Part shown: piece by piece, positions 30,491 through 35,636 of the stretch
Position numbering within the stretch: the first letter of the stretch is position 1
Layout: each line of letters begins with the position of its first letter
Source: Actinomadura sp. 7K507
GTDB taxonomy: Bacteria; Actinomycetota; Actinomycetes; Streptosporangiales; Streptosporangiaceae
NCBI RefSeq assembly: GCF_004348425.1
Contig: NZ_SMKK01000082.1
Span: 1 to 35,636, forward strand
Direction: 5' to 3'
Length of the DNA stretch: 35,636 bases
Made by a program: the position numbers and the translations under genes
The notes under the pieces: model-generated
Seen by the model: the letters and a program-made list of their open reading frames with translations, nothing else
Told to the model about the DNA's origin: nothing
Databases searched by the model: none

Positions 30491-33400
30491 GTGGCGAACC
30501 TCGACGAGCCGTTGCGCGGTGTCCTCGGCGACAAGACGGCCAACGCGCTGAAGAAGGGCCTCGACCTGCACACGGTCGGCGACCTGCTGCACCACTACCC
30601 GCGCCGCTACGCTCACCGCGGCGAGCTCACCCAGCTGAGCGGCCTGCAGGACGGCGAGCACGTCACGGTCATGGCGGAGGTCGTGAAGGTCCAGGGCCGC
30701 AGCCTGACCCGCAGCCCCGGCTACGTCCTGGAGATCACCGTCACGGACGGGACCGGGCTGCTGAAGCTGAGCTTCTTCGGCCGCAAGGGCTCCTACCGGC
30801 CGGAGAAGGAACTGTCGCCCGGTACCCGCGGACTGTTCGCCGGGAAGATCAGCACCTACCGGCCGCGCAGCGGCAAGGAGGTCCGGCAGCTCACCCACCC
30901 GCAGTACAAGGTCGTCGCGGAGAAGGGCGCTGAGGAGGCCGCGCAGGAGTGGGCCGACGAGATCATCCCGATCTACCCGTCGAGCAAGGCGCTGCCCATC
31001 GAGACGATCGGCACGTCGGTCGGGACCGTCCTCGACCAGCTGACGCTCCCCGCCGACCCGATGCCCGGGGCGCTGCTCGGCCGCCGGCGGCTGACCGGCC
31101 TGAGCGAGGCGTACGAGGGCATCCACCGGCCCCGGACCTGGGACGAGCTGAACCGCGCCCGCGCCCGCCTCAAATGGGACGAGGCGTTCGTCGTCCAGGT
31201 CGCCCTCGCCCAGCGCCGCCTCGCCGCCGCCGCGCTCCCCGCGACTTCGCGTCCCCCCGCCTTCGGCGGTATCCAGGCGGAGTTCGACGCCCGCCTGCCC
31301 TTCGAGCTCACCAAGGGCCAGCGCGAAGTGGGCGAGGAGATAGCCGCCGACCTGGCCCTCGAACATCCCATGCACCGCCTCCTCCAAGGCGACGTCGGCT
31401 CCGGCAAGGCCCAGCCGCTTGATGCGGAAGTGCTGACGCCGGGAGGCTTCCAGCGAATGGGAGATCTCCTGGTGGGGGACGAGGTGATCACACCCGGCGG
31501 TGAGATCACCGTGGTGACGGGTGTGTTTCCGCAGGGTGAGCGTGAGGTCTACAAGCTCGTCTTCTCTGACGGTACTTCGGTCGAATGCGATGAAGAGCAT
31601 CTGTGGGCGGTGAAGACCGACACGGGCTGGCACCGGGGGAGAGACCTCAAGGTTCTGACCACACGCCAACTTCGCTCCGATCTACTCCGGAAGTCCGGGG
31701 GCAGCAAGTGGTACGTGCCGCTCGTCCAGGCGCCGGAGCTCGATTCGCCGTCAGAGCGTCCGGTAGATCCTTACCTTCTGGGCCTAATTCTCGGTGACGG
31801 ATTCATGAAATACGGGCGCGTCGAGATCTCGACGCAGGACCAGGAGATCGTCGAGTCGGTGGCCGAACTGCTGCCGGACGGATGCCGGCTGCGCAGAAAG
31901 CTCGACCGTCCTCTCGACTGGTCGATCCTCGGTGTGCGGCGGGGGACCGGGAACCCGCTGATCGCCGCGCTCCGCGAACTCGGGGTTTATGGCAAGGGCG
32001 CCCGTGACAAGTTCGTGCCGCCCGCCTACATGACAGCCCCGATCAAGAATCGGCATGCGCTGCTGCAAGGGTTGCTGGACACGGACGGAACGCTGAGGGC
32101 GCAGGGCTGGGACGTCAGTTTTGTCTCTGCATCAAGCCAGCTGGCGGAGGCCGTCGCATGGCTCACCCGTTCACTCGGCGGCTACGCCAGGTGCCGACCG
32201 GTCCAGAAGGTCGGGAAGCAGTATTGGATGACGAGCGTTGCGCTCCCAAATGAGTTCCCGCCTTTCCGGCTGTCCCGAAAGAGCGACAGTTTCAAGCCGC
32301 GGGCCAAATATGAGCGCAGGCGTAAGGGTATTCGCGCCATTGAGTGCGTTGGCCGGAAGGAGGTCCAGTGCATTTCCGTAGCGCATCCGAGCCGCCTTTA
32401 CGTAACGGACGGCTGGACGCCCACTCACAACACGGTCGTCGCGCTCCGGGGGATGCTGCAGGTCGTGGACGGCGGCGGGCAGGCGGCGCTGCTCGCGCCG
32501 ACCGAAGTGCTCGCCCAGCAGCATTACCGGTCGATCACCGGCATGCTCGGCGACCTGGCGCAGGCGGGCCAGATCGGCGGCGCCGAGAACGCCACGCGGG
32601 TCGCGCTGCTCACCGGCTCGCAGGGCGCGAAGGCGCGCAAGGAGGCCCTGCTGGACGCGGCGTCCGGCGCCGCCGGGATCATCGTCGGCACCCACGCGCT
32701 CCTCCAGGAGAGCGTCCAGTTCGCCGACCTCGGCCTCGTCGTCGTGGACGAGCAGCACCGCTTCGGGGTCGAGCAGCGGGACGCACTGCGCGAGAAGAGC
32801 GGCGGCGGCCGTCCGCACGTCCTGGTCATGACGGCGACACCGATCCCGCGCACGGTGGCGATGACGGTCTTCGGCGATCTGGAGACCTCCGTCCTCGGGC
32901 AGTTGCCGGCGGGCAGGTCGGAGATCCAGACCCATGTGGTGCCGCCGGAGAAGCCCGCGTTCTTCGCCCGGACCTGGGAGCGCATCAAGGAGGAGGCCTC
33001 CAAGGGCCGCCAGGTCTACATCGTCTGCCCGCGCATCGGGGAGAAGGAGGGCGACGAGGGCGACGCCATGGACACGGGCGACGAGTCGGGCCGCCGGTCC
33101 CCGCTGGGGATCATGGAGGTGCTGCCGAAGCTGGAGGAGCTGCTTGACGGCCTGCGCATCGGCGTCCTGCACGGCAAGCTGCACCCGGACGAGAAGGAAG
33201 CGGTGATGCGCCGCTTCACCGACCGGGACCTGGACGTCCTGCTCGCCACCACCGTCATCGAGGTCGGTGTGGACGTCCCCAACGCCACCGTCATGGTGAT
33301 CATGGACGCGGACCGGTTCGGCGTCTCCCAGCTCCACCAGCTGCGCGGCCGCGTCGGGCGCGGCTCGCTGCAGGGACTGTGCCTCCTGGTCACCGACGCC

Positions 33401-33706
33401 GAACCCGGAAGCAAGTCGCGCGAGCGGCTCGACGCGGTAGCGTCCACCACGGACGGCTTCCGGCTGTCCCGCCTCGACCTGGAGCAGCGCCGTGAGGGCG
33501 ACGTGCTGGGCGCGGCGCAGGCCGGCCGCACGTCGAGCCTCCGCCTGCTCACCCTCCACCGCGACGAGGACGTCATCCGCGACGCCCGCGAGGAGGCCAC
33601 GGCCCTGGTCGAATCCGACCCCGGCCTGGCGGACCACCCCGGCCTGGCCACCGTCCTCGCGTCCCTCCTGGACGACGACCGCGCCGACTTCCTCGAAAAG
33701 GCCTGA
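30491..33706 (+). CDS. recG: ATP-dependent DNA helicase RecG precursor containing an intein
   Basis: RecG remodels stalled replication forks and Holliday junctions. The reading frame is 1071 codons; without the intein the protein is 730 residues, the usual actinobacterial size. The N-terminal wedge/OB domain covers about residues 1-260. The helicase motifs are Walker A GDVGSGK-T (split by the intein after K306), VVVDEQHRFG (motif II), TATPIPRT (motif III) and QLRGRVGRG (motif VI). The frame is open through the insert, so active enzyme requires protein splicing. I assign the start GTG 30491, where the typical LDEPLRGVLGDKTA begins; no strong ribosome site is seen. Confidence 0.96.
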   Translation: MANLDEPLRGVLGDKTANALKKGLDLHTVGDLLHHYPRRYAHRGELTQLSGLQDGEHVTVMAEVVKVQGRSLTRSPGYVLEITVTDGTGLLKLSFFGRKGSYRPEKELSPGTRGLFAGKISTYRPRSGKEVRQLTHPQYKVVAEKGAEEAAQEWADEIIPIYPSSKALPIETIGTSVGTVLDQLTLPADPMPGALLGRRRLTGLSEAYEGIHRPRTWDELNRARARLKWDEAFVVQVALAQRRLAAAALPATSRPPAFGGIQAEFDARLPFELTKGQREVGEEIAADLALEHPMHRLLQGDVGSGKAQPLDAEVLTPGGFQRMGDLLVGDEVITPGGEITVVTGVFPQGEREVYKLVFSDGTSVECDEEHLWAVKTDTGWHRGRDLKVLTTRQLRSDLLRKSGGSKWYVPLVQAPELDSPSERPVDPYLLGLILGDGFMKYGRVEISTQDQEIVESVAELLPDGCRLRRKLDRPLDWSILGVRRGTGNPLIAALRELGVYGKGARDKFVPPAYMTAPIKNRHALLQGLLDTDGTLRAQGWDVSFVSASSQLAEAVAWLTRSLGGYARCRPVQKVGKQYWMTSVALPNEFPPFRLSRKSDSFKPRAKYERRRKGIRAIECVGRKEVQCISVAHPSRLYVTDGWTPTHNTVVALRGMLQVVDGGGQAALLAPTEVLAQQHYRSITGMLGDLAQAGQIGGAENATRVALLTGSQGAKARKEALLDAASGAAGIIVGTHALLQESVQFADLGLVVVDEQHRFGVEQRDALREKSGGGRPHVLVMTATPIPRTVAMTVFGDLETSVLGQLPAGRSEIQTHVVPPEKPAFFARTWERIKEEASKGRQVYIVCPRIGEKEGDEGDAMDTGDESGRRSPLGIMEVLPKLEELLDGLRIGVLHGKLHPDEKEAVMRRFTDRDLDVLLATTVIEVGVDVPNATVMVIMDADRFGVSQLHQLRGRVGRGSLQGLCLLVTDAEPGSKSRERLDAVASTTDGFRLSRLDLEQRREGDVLGAAQAGRTSSLRLLTLHRDEDVIRDAREEATALVESDPGLADHPGLATVLASLLDDDRADFLEKA
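31409..32431 (+). mobile_element. intein in the RecG Walker A motif, class 3 type with LAGLIDADG endonuclease
   Basis: The 341-residue insert begins with Ala1 (AQPLDAEVLTPGG) after GSGK and ends TPTHN before Thr of the host. Intein block A (GDEVITPGG), block B with H64 and W66 (EEHLW), block F with C321 (VQCISV) and block G with T339-H340-N341 are visible. A non-nucleophilic residue 1 together with Trp in B, Cys in F and Thr before His-Asn is the WCT signature of class 3 inteins, in which the block F Cys starts splicing. LLGLILGDG (123-131) and LLQGLLDTDG (218-227) are the two LAGLIDADG motifs, so the homing endonuclease looks intact. Base composition is visibly less GC-rich than the flanking recG. 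Confidence 0.93.
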
Positions 33707-33837
33707 CCTTCGGGACAGATGACTCAGAACGCACGGCCGATCACGGACGTCTAACGTCTTGAGCGTGGATGGTGACCATCCAGGGCCCGGACGGGTACTG
33801 CTTCCGTTGCGGGTTCTTGTGCGACGGAGGAGCTCCC

Positions 33838-35592
33838 ATGGCGGGCGTTGGCCCCTTGCTGCCGGACGACCCGGCTCGGCTCGGGCGGTACGAGCTGGTC
33901 GGACGGCTGGGGGAGGGCGGCCAGAGCGTCGTCTATCTGGGACGCCGTGACGACGGCGCGCAGGCGGCGGTGAAGCTGCTGCGCGACCGGCTCAGCCGTG
34001 ACCCGGAGTGGCGGGCGCGGTTCGAGCGCGAGCTCGGGATGATCGGGCGGGTCGCGGGCTTCTGCACCGCGCAGGTCGTCGACGCCGACGTCTCCGGCGA
34101 CCTTCCCTACGTCGTCAGCGAGTACGTGCCGGGACCGTCGCTGAGCGGGCTCGTGAACGAGCAGGGCCCCCGGACGGGGACCGATCTCGACCGGCTGGCG
34201 ATCGGGACGGTGACGGCGCTGGCCGCCATCCACCGGGCCGGGATCCTGCACCGCGACTTCAAGCCGTCCAACGTGCTGATGGGACCGGACGGGCCGCGGG
34301 TCATCGACTTCGGCATCGCGCGGGTCATCGGCTCGTCGTCGGCGAAGGCCAGCGGTGTCGTGGGCACGCCGTCGTACATGGCGCCCGAGCAGGTCGCCGA
34401 CGGGGAGCTCGGCACGGGCGTGGACATGTTCACGTGGGCGGCGACGATGGTGTTCGCGGCGACGGGGCGGCATCCGTTCGGCAACGACACGATCTCCGCG
34501 GTGTTCCAGCGGATCCTGCACTACGAGCCCGACATGTCGGCGCTGCCGGAGTCGCTGCGGGGGGCCGTCGCGTCGTGCCTGGCCAAGGACCCGGCGATGC
34601 GCCCGGAGGCGCAGCAGGTCCTGCTGAACCTGCTCGGCGGCGAGGTCCGGGCGGAGCGGGGCGACGATGGGACGCTCACGACCGGCGCCGACTTCGCCAG
34701 GACGCCGCCGGCGCCGCCCACCGTCGGGAGGCCGGGCCGCCTAGCCGGAACGGACTCGGGCACGGGCCCCGCCCCGCAGCCGCTGACCGTGCCGCCGCGG
34801 CGCCGGCGGCGGGTCCTGGGAGTCGCCGCCGCCGTGCTGGCGCCGCTGCTCGCGCTCGCCGTCGGCGGGACGGCGTGGGCGCTGCTGTCGGACGGCTCGG
34901 ACGATCCCGCACGGGCGAGCGCGGCTGCCGCCGCGCCGCCGGCCGCGGCCGTGGAGGCGGTGGAGCCGGCGGCGCGGGCGATCGAGGCGGTGCTGAGCTT
35001 CGACCACGCGTCGCTCGACGAGAACGTGGCGGCGGCGCACCGGGTGTCCACGCCCAGGTACGGCGCCGACTACGACCGGCAGCTGGCGACCCGCGAGTAC
35101 CGCGAGGAGCTGAAGGACAAGAAGGGCTCGGTCACGGCGGACGTCGCCGATTCCGCCGTGGTGGCCGCGTCCCCGGGCAAGGTGACGGTCCTGTCGTACG
35201 TCAGGCGGACGGTCCGCGCGGAGGACGCGGATCCCAGCCGCCTCCAGGACCCGATGCGCGCGACGCTGGTCAAGCAGGGGAACGGGTGGCTGCTCGACAG
35301 CCTGTACTCGCTGAAGGCGGGCTCGCCCAGGCTCGACACGTCGGGTTCGGCCTGGCCCGGCGCGCAGGCCCGGGGGGCGATGGAGACGGTGGCGCGGCAC
35401 CCGTCCGTCGCGTCCGGGTCGGCGGTCGATATCGCCCTGCGCCCGGCCGGGCCGGAGGACCGGCTCCTTGCGCTGGTCATGCTCGGCCAATGCGAGGCCG
35501 GCTGCACCGACGAGGACCCGGTCATCTTCCAGAGGCTGGTGCTCCAGCGCTCGGGCGGCGGCTGGAAGGTCACGAACTCCGAGCGGCTGTGA
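33838..35592 (+). CDS. membrane Ser/Thr protein kinase (Hanks type)
   Basis: The 584-residue protein has a complete kinase domain: glycine loop GRLGEGGQSVVY (23-34), Lys46 in AAVKLLR, H138-R-D140 in HRDFKPSN, D157-F-G, and YMAPEQ. A Thr/Pro-rich juxtamembrane segment and five Arg precede one membrane helix (about 325-346). The outside C-terminal domain of about 240 residues is not PASTA; it resembles small NTF2-like sensor regions (Ala-rich linker, then AIEAVLSFDHASL...) and has one Cys pair (CEAGC). ATG 33838 with GGAGGAG upstream is chosen over an ATG at 33769. Substrates are unknown. Confidence 0.93.
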   Translation: MAGVGPLLPDDPARLGRYELVGRLGEGGQSVVYLGRRDDGAQAAVKLLRDRLSRDPEWRARFERELGMIGRVAGFCTAQVVDADVSGDLPYVVSEYVPGPSLSGLVNEQGPRTGTDLDRLAIGTVTALAAIHRAGILHRDFKPSNVLMGPDGPRVIDFGIARVIGSSSAKASGVVGTPSYMAPEQVADGELGTGVDMFTWAATMVFAATGRHPFGNDTISAVFQRILHYEPDMSALPESLRGAVASCLAKDPAMRPEAQQVLLNLLGGEVRAERGDDGTLTTGADFARTPPAPPTVGRPGRLAGTDSGTGPAPQPLTVPPRRRRRVLGVAAAVLAPLLALAVGGTAWALLSDGSDDPARASAAAAAPPAAAVEAVEPAARAIEAVLSFDHASLDENVAAAHRVSTPRYGADYDRQLATREYREELKDKKGSVTADVADSAVVAASPGKVTVLSYVRRTVRAEDADPSRLQDPMRATLVKQGNGWLLDSLYSLKAGSPRLDTSGSAWPGAQARGAMETVARHPSVASGSAVDIALRPAGPEDRLLALVMLGQCEAGCTDEDPVIFQRLVLQRSGGGWKVTNSERL

Positions 35593-35594
35593 AC

Positions 35595-35636
35595 GCCGGA
35601 GGGGGCGCCTCCCCGCTGGGAGGCGCCCCCTCCGGC
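35595..35636 (+). terminator. terminator behind the kinase gene
   Basis: A perfect 19-bp inverted repeat (35595-35613 and 35618-35636, arm GCCGGAGGGGGCGCCTCCC) with loop CGCT starts three bases after the kinase stop codon and ends at the window edge. It is a very stable rho-independent type hairpin; whether a T run follows cannot be seen. Confidence 0.93.

Noticed and set aside
28634..31669. 1011-codon open frame on the minus strand across the DAK2 gene and recG
   Set aside because: Antisense shadow of two well-supported genes; composition is Gly/Ala/Arg/Asp-rich low-complexity without any family motif.
30491..33706. RecG fused to an extra endonuclease domain as a normal domain fusion
   Set aside because: The insert interrupts the Walker A loop itself and has splicing motifs at both ends, which fits an intein and not a domain fusion.

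Overview
The window is about 35.6 kb of very GC-rich actinobacterial chromosome with third-position G/C bias, GTG starts, four-base stop/start overlaps and several apparently leaderless genes. The order ndgR-leuCD-small ORF-hup-cofC-acyltransferase-gpsA-ddl, followed later by thiL-thiD-rpmB-DAK-recG, is the order known from Streptomyces and relatives. The F420 gene cofC fits the same group. My guess is a Thermomonosporaceae/Streptosporangiales-type actinomycete such as Actinomadura; this is inferred from gene order and composition, not from a marker gene.

Layout: (1) 152-3768, minus strand: an MHYT membrane sensor, a SAM hydrolase, a repeat-rich intergenic element, a MerR regulator and the IclR regulator NdgR. 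(2) 3882-10723: leuCD, a small conserved-looking ORF, HU, then on the minus strand cofC with a cold-shock-like gene, then an acyltransferase, gpsA and ddl. (3) 10731-12626: a lipoprotein with a PF09826-type beta-propeller. (4) 12674-24637: an oxidative catabolic locus that matches, gene for gene as I remember it, the M. tuberculosis CYP51/CYP123 region (Rv0762c-Rv0771). One arm is aldehyde dehydrogenase-SDR-HIBADH-like-CMD on minus; the other is TetR-CYP123-SDR-CYP51-ferredoxin-NTF2-like on plus. (5) 24638-33706: DUF3515 lipoprotein, stand-alone AsnC-type RAM domain, thiL, a CBM2-like membrane protein, thiD, rpmB, a DAK2/FakA-type protein, and recG interrupted by an intein. (6) 33838-35592: a membrane Ser/Thr kinase followed by a near-perfect terminator at the window edge.

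The most unusual part is the 3.8 kb that separates the two arms of the P450 locus. Both arms start at a GTG placed in the middle of the same palindrome (GGACACGTGTCC), and the two promoter-operators agree in 24 of 27 bases, so one TetR probably controls both. Between them lie a second TetR, an IS1341-type tnpB element, an HsaA-like acyl-CoA-dehydrogenase-fold flavoprotein, an apparently structured RNA with a Leu/Arg-rich 25-codon ORF behind a strong ribosome site, three tRNA genes of unusual type (two with leucine anticodons but short variable loops, one tyrosine type), and five 14-bp tandem repeats.

The second outstanding item is the 341-residue intein in the Walker A motif of RecG. It starts with alanine and carries the Trp/Cys/Thr set of class 3 inteins plus two LAGLIDADG motifs.
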